43,439 nucleotides of DNA from Bacillota bacterium. GTDB taxonomy: Bacteria; Bacillota; Clostridia; Lachnospirales; Lachnospiraceae. Each line of letters opens with the position of its first letter. Within the stretch, counting starts at the first letter, position 1. The notes under the pieces are model-generated. The model searched no databases. It worked only from the letters and a program-made list of their open reading frames with translations, and was not told the DNA's origin. Shown here one piece after another: positions 23,504-31,026 of the stretch. Where the stretch lies: the NCBI GenBank assembly GCA_023413555.1, contig JAEZPG010000013.1:1-43439 (forward strand), written 5' to 3'. The translations under genes and the position numbers were made by a program.

Positions 23504-26500
23504 ATGTACAATATATCGGATAAATTATCCAGCATAATACGAAACGGACTTACTACGACCAATTCCAAGATTGAAATAGGCGACAATGTACTGGATGATA
23601 ATGATATTTATAGTTTTGAAATTGAAGATGATCTTGGCATTGATGGACAGCCTTCCATCGGATCAGCAGTATCTAAATCTATGACATTAGAGATAGTACC
23701 TGATTCAGCAAGTATGGTCCTTACCGGGAAGGCTATTAAGGTGTCGTTGGGTTATAACCTAGACGAAACAGAAGATGAAATCACACAAGAATCAGAGGTA
23801 GAGTATATTCCTTTTGGCACGTTTTATGCTGACCCTGGAACCGTACAGTATGGTGAAGATAGAATTACAGTTGAGTGTTATGACAAGATATACTACTGGG
23901 ATAAGGCGCACTATGCAACCATGTTAGCGTATCCAGCGTCTATCCGTGATATGTTGGTGGAGATATCTAATTTAACTGGTGTTCCCCTTGAAAATATCAA
24001 CCAGATAGAAGATACAACATGGCTTTCAAGGCCTGCAAAGAGTATCAGGCAGATGCTAAGTGCGATTGCAGAGATTAATGGTAAGCAGGCCATTATTAGC
24101 CGTAATGAGAAGATAGCCTTTATCCAAAATCATGTACCATTTAATATTTGTATTCAGGGTAAAACTGTATCAAGTAAAAGTGTTGCAAGTAGCGGTAATA
24201 TCAATATTTATGTGATGAATAAAGGTATTACAGGGGATAGAAATCTATATAAGGATACTGGAGAAGATTATGTTCTACAAGCAAAAAATAGTGGTGATGA
24301 TAGTGATAATTATAATTATGCTAACGTGTATTGGTCAAAGCCACTAGAAAAAGATAAAACATATACGATATCGGGGAGTGTACAATTTACGAATGGTTTT
24401 TCAGACAAAATAACAATTCTTCCAATATACTCGCCTGCAACCTCTTCATATACAGTAAGTGTTGGTAGTAATGGATTTTTTAGCCTGACATTTACAATTA
24501 CATCTGATATTACAACTCAAGATAGAACTCTATTTTATGCAGGTTTAGCTGGACAAACTAGGGGTAAAGGATGTGTATTTTCAAATTTGAAGTTAGAACT
24601 AGGAGATAAAGCTACTCCATGGATTCCAGCACTAGAAGATGCCAATATAACAGATTATTACAACAAGTACACACTTTCAGAGCTTCCACCACTGTATGCC
24701 ATTAGCACTGTATTTGATAGTATCCAAAGGGACAGTAATGGTATATGGACGTTTTATCATAACTGTAGTATGACTGGAGGAGTTGTTACATCACTTACTA
24801 CACCATACAAAGAACCTTTGTCACAGGCTAATCAAAACGTGCTTAATTCCATTACAGCCACACCTAATAACAAAATATTTGTTACATCGGCTGTGGATCC
24901 AGATTTTCAAACGAATGTAGAATTATATGCATTTGACAGTGACGATTACAACCAGAACGGCTTTACTGTTACTGATGAGTGTAACATCACAAAGTTAGTT
25001 AATCATCTAGCAGTAGAAGAAGCAGCTGAGTTTGAAGAAGAGACCGAGGAAGAGGAAACTGATATAGAGTACGGAACAGATACAGGTAAAGCACTCACGA
25101 TTGAAAATGAGAACATCCGCTCAATAGAGCGTCTGCAATCCATATACGATAAATGCTTCCCACTTACATGGAGGGCATTTGAGTTGTCATTATGCTTCGG
25201 GAGTTCATGGATTGATGCTGGAGATATTATAACTGTTACAGATATAGTAGGTAACGCATATAACTTGCCTGTCATGTCTCATGTATTTCGCTATGATGGT
25301 GGAGCATCCTCAGAGATGTCTGCCTCCATAGGAGAGGAAGATAATACAGTAAGCTACGGCGAGGACTACAGCCAGAAGATAATTAACACGGAAAAAACAG
25401 TTGGGCGAATTAAGAATCAGATAACTGGGATTACATCAAATGTAAAAGGTGTAACTACCAGAGTATCCATTGTTGAGCAGACAGTTGGAGGAATCAGCCA
25501 GACGGTAAAGGAGAACTATGAGGCATTATACCAGGCAATAGATGCATCCGGTACATACTCAATCAAGATAGAATCTGATTCTTCGTATGCGGTAAAGGTG
25601 GATAAGACATATAACCTTTCCTGTTTTGTTTACCGTATAAATGAAAATATTACCAGTACACTGGATGCTTCTCAGTTTAGATGGTTTAGAGTATCTACAG
25701 ATGAGATGTCAGATCTGAACTGGAATGCTGCTGGCCATATAGGTAGTCACCTGTCTATCTCCTCAAGAGATATTAATGAGGATAGCTGTGTATTCTATTG
25801 TGAGGTAGCGATTTATTCCGGTAAAAATGTCGCTCTGACAGACAGGAGCAGTAACAGACTATGTTATCATGATGGAAGCCCTATTATGGTTAAAGAGCTT
25901 ATCTGCTTACTCAAGACTGGTGTGCCTATGAAGGATTCTACCGACAACTACAAGGCCACCTTTGATATGCTAAAAGATAAAATCCTTCTTATGCTGGATC
26001 ACAATGGTAAACTAGCCTATATTGATCTGCGTGGTGGGAATAGTACCTTGTTGAAATTGGTGGCAGATATGATTAGCCTGGAAGGTTATACTTCTATAAA
26101 TGGTAATTTTACTGTTGATAAAGACGGAAACGTGCATCTAAAAGGTGGTAGTGATATTGATTTAGTAAGCACAGCGCATGATACCGCTGTTATTGTGGTT
26201 CGTTCTGGAGATTATATTACACAGATAGAGCCAAGAGGAATATGGATATTTGACGGAAATGGAAATGATAAGGCTTCTTTTGCTAGAGATGGTTTTTGGT
26301 GTAGTGGTGATGGGCAGTTAAGAAATCTTGCAGTAGGCGGATGGCAAACAGTAAATGGGTATCAAATAGTGAGTGGTTCTCAAACAGTAGATGGAGATCA
26401 AACAGTGAGTGGTTCTCAAACAGTAGATGGGAATCAATCAGTGAGTGGTTCTCAAACAGTAGATGGGGATGTATATTTGTCATCAAATCTAAGAGTTATT

Positions 26501-27010
26501 AAAGATACATACTTAGATGGAACATTATGGATGTCGAATAATATAGGAGCTTATACAACAAATGTTTATAATATAGGAGCTTCTAATCTAAGGTTTAAGT
26601 GTATTTATCTTGCAACGTCTCCTTCGGTTTCCTCTGATAGAAATCAGAAAAAAGATTTTAATGAGTTAGACAATAGATATTCTAACTTCTTTATGAAACT
26701 ATTACCAGAAATGTATAAGTATATCGATGGAGAAAGTAATCGCTTCCATGTTGGTTTTATAGCTCAAGAGGTAGAACAAGCTATGATTGATAGTGGCTTA
26801 ACGTCATTGGATTTTGCTGGATTCATTAAATCTCCTATTTACATAAAAGATGAAGATGGAAATGATACAGAAACAATAGACCATTACGTCTACTCCTTAA
26901 GATATGAGGAGTTTATAGCCATTATAACAAAGGTATTACAAGATGCGGTAAAAAGACAAGATAGCTTAGAGGCAAGAATACAAGCACTGGAAGAAAGGAT
27001 AGGTGATTAA
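23504..27010 (+). CDS. Tail spike/fibre protein with C-terminal S74 auto-chaperone
   Basis: A 1168-residue protein. The N-terminal ~370 residues form a tail hub-like region (IEIGDNVLDDNDIYSFEIED). Residues about 225-380 contain a carbohydrate-binding-like part (NYANVYWSKPLEKDKTYTIS). An acidic patch lies near 506-525. Residues 948-989 are seven hexapeptides of the form QTVxGx. The end carries the peptidase S74 intramolecular chaperone signature SSDRNQKKDF, with Ser1044 as likely cleavage residue and Lys nearby, followed by MYKYIDGESNRFHVGFIAQE and a coiled coil. S74 domains help the fibre trimerise and then cut themselves off. Role: receptor binding. Confidence 0.88.
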   Translation: MYNISDKLSSIIRNGLTTTNSKIEIGDNVLDDNDIYSFEIEDDLGIDGQPSIGSAVSKSMTLEIVPDSASMVLTGKAIKVSLGYNLDETEDEITQESEVEYIPFGTFYADPGTVQYGEDRITVECYDKIYYWDKAHYATMLAYPASIRDMLVEISNLTGVPLENINQIEDTTWLSRPAKSIRQMLSAIAEINGKQAIISRNEKIAFIQNHVPFNICIQGKTVSSKSVASSGNINIYVMNKGITGDRNLYKDTGEDYVLQAKNSGDDSDNYNYANVYWSKPLEKDKTYTISGSVQFTNGFSDKITILPIYSPATSSYTVSVGSNGFFSLTFTITSDITTQDRTLFYAGLAGQTRGKGCVFSNLKLELGDKATPWIPALEDANITDYYNKYTLSELPPLYAISTVFDSIQRDSNGIWTFYHNCSMTGGVVTSLTTPYKEPLSQANQNVLNSITATPNNKIFVTSAVDPDFQTNVELYAFDSDDYNQNGFTVTDECNITKLVNHLAVEEAAEFEEETEEEETDIEYGTDTGKALTIENENIRSIERLQSIYDKCFPLTWRAFELSLCFGSSWIDAGDIITVTDIVGNAYNLPVMSHVFRYDGGASSEMSASIGEEDNTVSYGEDYSQKIINTEKTVGRIKNQITGITSNVKGVTTRVSIVEQTVGGISQTVKENYEALYQAIDASGTYSIKIESDSSYAVKVDKTYNLSCFVYRINENITSTLDASQFRWFRVSTDEMSDLNWNAAGHIGSHLSISSRDINEDSCVFYCEVAIYSGKNVALTDRSSNRLCYHDGSPIMVKELICLLKTGVPMKDSTDNYKATFDMLKDKILLMLDHNGKLAYIDLRGGNSTLLKLVADMISLEGYTSINGNFTVDKDGNVHLKGGSDIDLVSTAHDTAVIVVRSGDYITQIEPRGIWIFDGNGNDKASFARDGFWCSGDGQLRNLAVGGWQTVNGYQIVSGSQTVDGDQTVSGSQTVDGNQSVSGSQTVDGDVYLSSNLRVIKDTYLDGTLWMSNNIGAYTTNVYNIGASNLRFKCIYLATSPSVSSDRNQKKDFNELDNRYSNFFMKLLPEMYKYIDGESNRFHVGFIAQEVEQAMIDSGLTSLDFAGFIKSPIYIKDEDGNDTETIDHYVYSLRYEEFIAIITKVLQDAVKRQDSLEARIQALEERIGD
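26345..26470 (+). repeat. In-frame 18-bp (6-residue) repeat array in tail spike gene
   Basis: Seven hexapeptide units of consensus QTVxGx are encoded by 18-bp repeats; in pairs they form 36-bp units at 26363-26398, 26399-26434 and 26435-26470, preceded by one half unit. The units are nearly identical at DNA level, so copy number could change by slippage without breaking the frame. Confidence 0.88.
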
Positions 27011-27451
27011 ATGAGTGATAAAATATTTCCAAGTGGAATAACGAATGGGACATTAAGTGATATTAGTGATAATGCAAAGTTTTTGGGTGACAATGGAGCT
27101 ATACCAATAAATATTCCATATTCTGTTTTGGCAGCTGCTATTACAAAATATATGGAGGACAACTCTAATGTCATTAGTGGGCATACTATGTCTATCAATA
27201 GTTTATCGACAAATCAATCTAAGTGGAAGGCTGTAAATGTTAATGTGGCATTTGGTGGAAACATAAATGTAGACGTTCCAATTACCGGTGTAACGGCTAC
27301 GTCTGTAGCAATAGCACAGAGAGCATCTGTGTATACTGGCACTGGTGCACGAATAGTATCATGTGTATGTGGAGCTGGTAAAGTCACACTATACGCAGAT
27401 GCAGCCACAAGTGCTCAAATAAATGTATCTATTATGGTATATACTGGCTAG
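27011..27451 (+). CDS. Tail fibre-associated protein with exchangeable C-terminal half
   Basis: A 146-residue protein directly after the tail spike stop. The first ~70 residues (FPSGITNGTLSDISDNAKFL) form an anchor-like part. The second half (VNVAFGGNINVDVPITGVTA, TSVAIAQRAS) is beta-rich and is repeated as a diverged copy on the opposite strand at 27474-27716. Position after the tail spike and before the holin suggests a fibre tip or adhesion accessory. Its C-terminal 50 codons lie inside the proposed invertible segment, so the expressed form may be one of two alternatives. Confidence 0.72.
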   Translation: MSDKIFPSGITNGTLSDISDNAKFLGDNGAIPINIPYSVLAAAITKYMEDNSNVISGHTMSINSLSTNQSKWKAVNVNVAFGGNINVDVPITGVTATSVAIAQRASVYTGTGARIVSCVCGAGKVTLYADAATSAQINVSIMVYTG

Positions 27452-27631
27452 ATGAGTAATATATCCAGTTCTATTATTTAATAAAGACATAAATATTAAC
27501 CGGTATGACCGAACTGTTGTCAGCGTTTGCATAGATTGTTACTTTATCTGCGCTACAAAGACATGCCGTTATGTGTTGGCTAGTGGATGGGTTATATGCC
27601 GTTGCACGCTGTGCAATTGCTACAGACGTAG
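27297..27631. repeat. Inverted repeat arms bounding a possible invertible fibre segment
   Basis: Arms at 27297-27319 and 27609-27631 are 23 bp long with one mismatch (core CTACGTCTGTAGCAAT) and lie in opposite orientation, 289 bp apart. Both arms are in the same codon phase of their respective reading frames, so flipping the segment would exchange the last ~50 codons of the 27011 gene in frame. Confidence 0.6.
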
Positions 27632-27716
27632 TGGTAACCCCGGGTATAGATACATCTGCGCTAATATTTCCACCAAAACTAACATTTTGGGTTACAGCTA
27701 TTATCCTATTCGTCAA
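27474..27716 (-). pseudogene. Silent, promoterless alternative C-terminus of the fibre gene
   Basis: The minus strand codes 80 residues (IIAVTQNVSFGGNISADVSI, TTSVAIAQRATAYN) that align along their length with the C-terminal half of the 27011 product, with the same AVxxNVxFGGNI start and TSVAIAQRA centre. It starts at a TTG with no ribosome site and lacks the N-terminal anchor, so on its own it should not be made. It ends ...NIYVFIK where the plus copy ends ...SIMVYTG. It looks like a stored alternative tip, brought into expression by DNA inversion, or the relic of an old inverted duplication. Confidence 0.68.
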
Positions 27717-27753
27717 ACTATTGTTTTACATATAATACAGCATTCTCCATTTG

Positions 27754-27776
27754 GGCTCTTATGTAGGGCCTTTTAT
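27754..27776 (+). terminator. Weak terminator before holin
   Basis: GGCTC (27754-27758) pairs with GGGCC (27766-27770), followed by TTTTATTATA. Confidence 0.45.
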
Positions 27777-27806
27777 TATACAAAAAATAAGAAAGTAGGT
27801 GTTAAA

Positions 27807-28286
27807 ATGAAAGAAAATCAAGTAAAAGGTGTTACAATCTCAATTTTTACAATACTGTCAAGTTGCTTAGGGATTCTAGCTATTCCAGTGCTAATTTTAA
27901 TCGTAGCAAATATGATTGATTATGCAACTGGATTAACTGCAGCTAAATACAGAGCAGAAAAGATTAATAGCTATAAGTCCTTTAAAGGAATAGCTAAAAA
28001 GGTGTGTATGTGGCTACTGGTATGCGTGGGTGTGCTAGTAGATGTATTCCTGATTTATACTGGTTCTAGCATTGGTCTTAACCCACCAAAACTATTTATA
28101 ATTGCGTGCTTTGTAACAGCGTGGTTGTTTGTTAATGAATTAATTTCAATATTGGAGAACATGGTGGATATTGGTGTTAATATGCCACCTTTTTTATTAC
28201 CGTTCGTTAAGAATATTAAGTCTCAGGTAGAAGGCAAAGCAGCAAGTGAGCTTACAAACATCGTTAAAGAAAAGAAGGAGGAATAA
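27807..28286 (+). CDS. Phage holin (Phage_holin_4/toxin-secretion type)
   Basis: I choose ATG 27807, close behind AAAGTAGGTG. The 159-residue protein has three to four hydrophobic segments: ILSSCLGILAIPVLILIVAN, MWLLVCVGVLVDVFLIYTG and FIIACFVTAWLFVNELISI. The DYATGLTAAKYRAEKINSYK loop after the first pair and SILENMVDIGVNMPPFL near the end are family hallmarks. It makes the membrane lesion that frees the endolysin at the end of the lytic cycle. The charged C-terminus (KEKKEE) is usual. The endolysin gene begins 4 bases after its stop. Confidence 0.9.
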   Translation: MKENQVKGVTISIFTILSSCLGILAIPVLILIVANMIDYATGLTAAKYRAEKINSYKSFKGIAKKVCMWLLVCVGVLVDVFLIYTGSSIGLNPPKLFIIACFVTAWLFVNELISILENMVDIGVNMPPFLLPFVKNIKSQVEGKAASELTNIVKEKKEE

Positions 28287-28289
28287 AGT

Positions 28290-28781
28290 ATGGCAAAGAA
28301 ACCAGTACATTACTTACAGACAGATAATAGGTGGAAGAAACATGACTATTCTGCTCCAGGAGAGAAGACCAACATAGGTGAGCAGGGTTGTGGTCCAACA
28401 TCAGCAGCTATGATTATTGCATCTTTAAAAGATAGCAAAGTTACACCAGAAACGACTGCAGACTGGGCGAAGGAGAAAGGCTATAAGGCTAAGGGACAGG
28501 GTACATATTACAGTTACTTTGTGCCACAGCTTAATGCTTATGGGATTAAGTGTAGCCGGATTAACAGTGGAAATTTACTAAATCTATCAAAGACAGCTGC
28601 AGAAAGTTATCATAAAAAAGCTCTGGAACAACTTAAGAAGGGTAATTTGTTAATTGTTTGTGTAGGAAAAGGATTATGGACATCCAGTGGCCACTACATG
28701 CTTGTATATGCCTATGAGGATGGTACAGTCTACATTAATGATCCGGCAAGCACCAGAGCTGACAAACTGAAAAATACATAG
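28290..28781 (+). CDS. Endolysin, C39-like cysteine amidase/peptidase domain, stopped by amber codon
   Basis: A 163-residue catalytic domain beginning MAKKPVHYLQTDNRWKK. Cys34 in GEQGCGPTSAA, His135 in SSGHYML and Asn150-Asp151 in YINDPAS form the papain-like (C39_2) active site that cuts peptidoglycan stem peptides or cross-links. The frame ends at TAG 28779-28781 but stays open in the same phase for 70 more codons that encode a LysM wall-binding domain. Homologues of this type are normally one chain. As written the enzyme lacks its cell-wall anchor; readthrough or reduced function are possible. Confidence 0.85.
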   Translation: MAKKPVHYLQTDNRWKKHDYSAPGEKTNIGEQGCGPTSAAMIIASLKDSKVTPETTADWAKEKGYKAKGQGTYYSYFVPQLNAYGIKCSRINSGNLLNLSKTAAESYHKKALEQLKKGNLLIVCVGKGLWTSSGHYMLVYAYEDGTVYINDPASTRADKLKNT

Positions 28782-28994
28782 GATCTATTAAGCAGCCAAG
28801 TAAAATATTACTGGGTAGTTGAGGTACCACAAGCTCCTAAGCAGCCTACAAAGGTATATTATACGGTCAAAAAGGGGGACAATCTAACCAAGATTGCCAA
28901 GCTCTACAAGACTACTGTAGACAAACTAGTTAAACTTAACGGAATAAAAAACCCTAACTTAATCTCAGTAGGGCAGAAGCTTAGGGTAAAATAA
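28782..28994 (+). pseudogene. LysM wall-binding domain cut off from the endolysin
   Basis: In phase with the endolysin, after TAG, the frame reads DLLSSQVKYYWVVEVPQAPK, then a LysM domain (VYYTVKKGDNLTKIAKLYKT, VDKLVKLNGI, NLISVGQKLRVK) ending at TAA 28992-28994. LysM binds N-acetylglucosamine in peptidoglycan. No ATG with a ribosome site precedes it, so it is probably made only through stop-codon readthrough, or not at all. Confidence 0.75.
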
Positions 28995-29067
28995 CTGTAT
29001 TATATGTCACTATATCCGATTGATTCATATGTGGCAATGCTTTATACTATAGATGTACATGATACAA

Positions 29068-29098
29068 CGGCTGGGTGAGGCTCCCCCGAACCTGGCCG
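29068..29098 (+). other. G/C-rich structured stretch after lysis genes
   Basis: CGGC (29068-29071) can pair with GCCG (29095-29098) around a GGGTGAGGCTCCCCC core. It is a compact GC island in AT-rich DNA between the endolysin and the terminator. The function is unknown. Confidence 0.3.
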
Positions 29099-29114
29099 CA
29101 TAACCCCTAAAAAT

Positions 29115-29144
29115 ACCCCGGAGCTGATTCGTTCCGGGGTTTTG
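29115..29144 (+). terminator. Terminator of the lysis module
   Basis: ACCCCGGA (29115-29122) pairs with TCCGGGGT (29133-29140), followed by TTTTG. It separates the rightward late operon from the leftward genes. Confidence 0.8.
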
Positions 29145-29147
29145 TTA

Positions 29148-29363
29148 TTACTTCACTTGAAATCTATATCCGCAATCTTGACATACCGCGAATGTTTTTG
29201 TCTTTGAACGAGTACTGCCTCTTAAAAGAGGTACAATCCACCAAAGTCCAAAAGTACATATTATTAATACTAAATGTACCAAAGACATTAGACATCCTCT
29301 ATGCTTTACTTCGTTAACTGCTTGGACATTTACATTGTTACTTCCGCATCTCGTGCATACCAT
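29148..29363 (-). CDS. Small membrane zinc-ribbon protein (LITAF-like layout)
   Basis: A 71-residue protein read leftward. MVCTRCGSNNV gives a first CxxC, residues 25-48 (LMSLVHLVLIICTFGLWWIV) are one hydrophobic segment, and VCQDCGYRF gives a second CxxC. This ribbon split by a membrane segment is the LITAF-like arrangement. GGGGGA precedes the start, and a TTGACA promoter with 18-bp spacer lies at 29397-29426. Transcription against the late operon suggests expression in the lysogen. The function is unknown. Confidence 0.72.
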   Translation of the reverse strand: MVCTRCGSNNVNVQAVNEVKHRGCLMSLVHLVLIICTFGLWWIVPLLRGSTRSKTKTFAVCQDCGYRFQVK

Positions 29364-29396
29364 CTTAAAGTTCCCCCCATTTTTTCATTTAGGTAA

Positions 29397-29426
29397 ATAA
29401 TACCACATTATAGGAAAAAGTGTCAA
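29397..29426 (-). promoter_or_regulatory. Leftward promoter of the membrane zinc-ribbon gene
   Basis: On the minus strand TTGACA (29426-29421) and TATTAT (29402-29397) with an 18-bp spacer and TGTGG just before the -10. The same layout and TGTGGTATT end occur at the Big_2 gene promoter (33958-33987). Confidence 0.65.
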
Positions 29427-29432
29427 ACAGGA

Positions 29433-29669
29433 TTATATAAATTCTGACATTTCTTCAGTACTTAGCTTCAAAGCTTGTTTTAAACGCCTCAATTCGCCAA
29501 GTGTAAACGTGGAAGGCTTTTTTCTTTTATGATAGTACGCACTTCTTGACAAATGCAATTTCAAAATAATTTGTTCATCTGACATATTATTTAACACTTT
29601 ATTTTTGGCTATATATGCACGAATTAAATTGTCTTTTGCTTGGTTTTCAGATTCTTTCAATTTTGGCAT
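29433..29669 (-). CDS. Small helix-turn-helix regulator
   Basis: I choose the ATG at 29669, nine bases after AAAGGA; an upstream in-frame ATG at 29678 is too close to that site. The 78-residue protein (MPKLKESENQAKDNLIRAYI) has a helix-turn-helix at about residues 30-60 (MSDEQIILKLHLSRSAYYHK), similar to small phage or plasmid regulators. It is a likely binder of the TTTCTAAC repeats in its own upstream region. Leftward orientation at the phage right end is that of a lysogenic gene. Confidence 0.7.
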   Translation of the reverse strand: MPKLKESENQAKDNLIRAYIAKNKVLNNMSDEQIILKLHLSRSAYYHKRKKPSTFTLGELRRLKQALKLSTEEMSEFI

Positions 29670-29681
29670 AACAATCATTCC

Positions 29682-29746
29682 TTTCTAACATATAATTATT
29701 ATATCAATATAATATATTTCTAACGTAATTTCTAACGGTTTCTAAC
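29682..29746. promoter_or_regulatory. Four TTTCTAAC repeats upstream of the HTH regulator (operator-like)
   Basis: TTTCTAAC (GTTAGAAA on the regulator strand) occurs at 29682-29689, 29717-29724, 29729-29736 and 29739-29746. The last three are 12 and 10 bases apart, about one helical turn, so they face the same side of DNA. They surround an AT-rich TATAAT-containing stretch in front of the leftward gene. Autoregulation is inferred. Confidence 0.6.
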
Positions 29747-29851
29747 AAAACTATACATTTGTAATCCTAAGTGTAAATAAGTAAAAAAATGCGTAAGTAC
29801 TTGATTTTGCTAGGATTGGTTCTGCTCAGTCTTGTACTGTTTAGTTTGAGT

Positions 29852-29899
29852 ATCGCCTTGCCAAGGCGAGGGTCGCGGGTTCGAATCCCGTCTCGCGCT
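29852..29899 (+). other. Right attachment site: 3' half of tRNA-Gly(GCC)
   Basis: An anticodon arm TCGCC, loop TTGCCAA, GGCGA (29853-29869) with anticodon GCC at 29860-29862, a T-arm GCGGG, loop TTCGAAT, CCCGT (29875-29891) and the acceptor 3' strand CTCGCGC with discriminator T (29892-29899) are all present. The matching GCGCGAG 5' strand and D-arm are missing upstream. The intact tRNA should lie at the other prophage end, outside the window. The core sequence of the attachment site is somewhere in this stretch. Confidence 0.8.
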
Positions 29900-29903
29900 C
29901 TAT

Positions 29904-29946
29904 AAATAAGAAAGGGTATCCGTAAAGGATGCCCTTTCTTATTTTC
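29904..29946 (+). terminator. Strong terminator of the tRNA-Gly locus
   Basis: An 18-bp stem, 29904-29921 with 29927-29944, including one G-U pair, a GTAAA loop and flanking T. It directly follows the tRNA end, as expected for native chromosomal DNA beyond the attachment site. Confidence 0.8.
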
Positions 29947-30030
29947 GGAGCCCAATCCAGGGCTCCGAGTTCGAATGTCTCCGCTTCGCTCCGGTCCGCG
30001 CAGAGCAGGGGTCCACTGGACCCCTTGCGC
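29946..30030. repeat. Two further perfect palindromes after the tRNA terminator
   Basis: CGGAGCCC (29946-29953) pairs with GGGCTCCG (29960-29967). GGGGTCC (30008-30014) pairs with GGACCCC (30018-30024), with GCGCA/TGCGC outside it (29998-30002 with 30026-30030). With the terminator this makes three hairpins in 130 bases. The purpose is unknown. Confidence 0.6.
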
Positions 30031-30138
30031 CGTCTCGCACAATTACAAAACAATCGTCAGTCCTTATAAAATAGGGGCTGGCGATTTTATGTTGCCTTAA
30101 AATAGCTGTTGTCAAATGACCTTTTTTGTTGTCAGAGA

Positions 30139-30459
30139 TTATACGGCTTTTGACATTGCTTTAGGAAGTTTTTTAGGATTATGCTTTTGGTTTAAAATGT
30201 AGTTTTTCCCTGTGGTTGCAATATCACCATGACCTAGCAAATAGGAAATGGTCTTCGTAGGGATGTTCGCATCATGTAGTTTTGTTGCAAAGGTCTTACG
30301 GAACAAATGGGTGTTAATATGAGTAATACAAAGACGTTTATAGAGAATGCCTAAATCTCTTGCTAATGCTTTGCAATGACTGGCTACCTCTATGCCGTTG
30401 TAACAAAGGTACTGATCTTCATGATACCAACCATGTTGCTTTTTATCTATTGTTATGTT
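30139..30459 (-). pseudogene. C-terminal remnant of a tyrosine recombinase (integrase)
   Basis: On the minus strand 106 codons are open but have no start; a TAG lies directly upstream (30460-30462). They encode the catalytic end of a tyrosine recombinase: ITHINTHLFRKTFATKLHDA with the HxxR pair, TKTISYLLGHGDIATT with the conserved LLGH, and GKNYI with the nucleophile Tyr, ending at TAA 30139-30141. The core and DNA-binding domains are gone. It sits just outside the prophage attachment site and so records an earlier element at this locus. Confidence 0.85.
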
Positions 30460-30510
30460 CTACTGTTACCGATTCTAGATTTAATCTAGTTGGGCTATGT
30501 ATAATTGAAT

Positions 30511-30693
30511 CTATTTGTCTGTATATTGTAAGAATAGGCCTATAATCAGGAGGAAGAGTCCTGAAATAAGAAATACAAGAGAAAGTAGTTCACCATGACC
30601 CGATGAGAACGCCCCTAAAATTTCATATAGAGCAGATAAAACTGATAAAATGAGCAGTACAACAGAGATTAACATAAGTACAGGGTATTTCAT
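30511..30693 (-). CDS. Small two-segment membrane protein
   Basis: A 60-residue protein read leftward, with AAGGAGA before the ATG. Two hydrophobic segments, VLMLISVVLLILSVLSALYE and LLSLVFLISGLFLLIIGLFL, are joined by a short polar loop (GAFSSGHGE). No family recognised. The good ribosome site supports that it is a gene in an otherwise decayed stretch. Confidence 0.6.
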   Translation of the reverse strand: MKYPVLMLISVVLLILSVLSALYEILGAFSSGHGELLSLVFLISGLFLLIIGLFLQYTDK

Positions 30694-31026
30694 GATTTTC
30701 TCCTTATCATCAATAAATATTTATTTAAATTGCTTACATTTTGGCTTCTTAATAACATATTAATAGTATTTCTACACCAGATGTATATATTATGAAATAA
30801 AATATATAATTTGTAAATTGATATTATACAAGTGCTCAAATATACTATAAGAATAAGGTTGATAATATGACGAGGACTAATGATAGCGTAGAAGATGTAA
30901 GATATGACTAGTATGGTTCAGAACGGGATATCAATTTCCTATTAGTATTTTGCGAGAATAAAAATGAAAATTATTATAATTGACATTATATTACCAATAC
31001 TATACTGTTAAATTGGGAGTTGTCTT

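Larger units (their letters stand above)
1..29899. mobile_element. Siphovirus prophage (partial, left end outside window)
   Basis: The order replication, late regulator, terS, terL, portal, MuF, scaffold, capsid, connectors, tail tube, chaperones, tape measure, tail spike, holin and endolysin on the plus strand is the standard module order of temperate Gram-positive siphophages. The right end is fixed by a tRNA-Gly 3' half at 29852-29899 whose 5' acceptor strand is absent, as expected for an attachment site. Integrase, repressor and the left attachment site are not in the window. The late genes look intact apart from an amber codon inside the endolysin. Whether the prophage can still be induced cannot be judged from this part. 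Confidence 0.93.

Noticed and set aside
26283..26486. Repeat array as a possible CRISPR, and a leftward repeat-rich frame across it
   Set aside because: The units have no unique spacers, are contiguous and keep the tail spike reading frame; the leftward frame is a mirror of the repeats.
27011..27716. Diversity-generating retroelement as explanation of the two fibre ends
   Set aside because: There is no reverse transcriptase, no template repeat with adenine-specific differences, and the two copies are inverted and differ at all bases.
29767..30053. Leftward frames over the tRNA-Gly end, reading ...GFEPATLALARRYSN
   Set aside because: This peptide is the usual artefact of translating the antisense of a tRNA gene; it crosses the attachment site and terminator hairpins and has no ribosome site.
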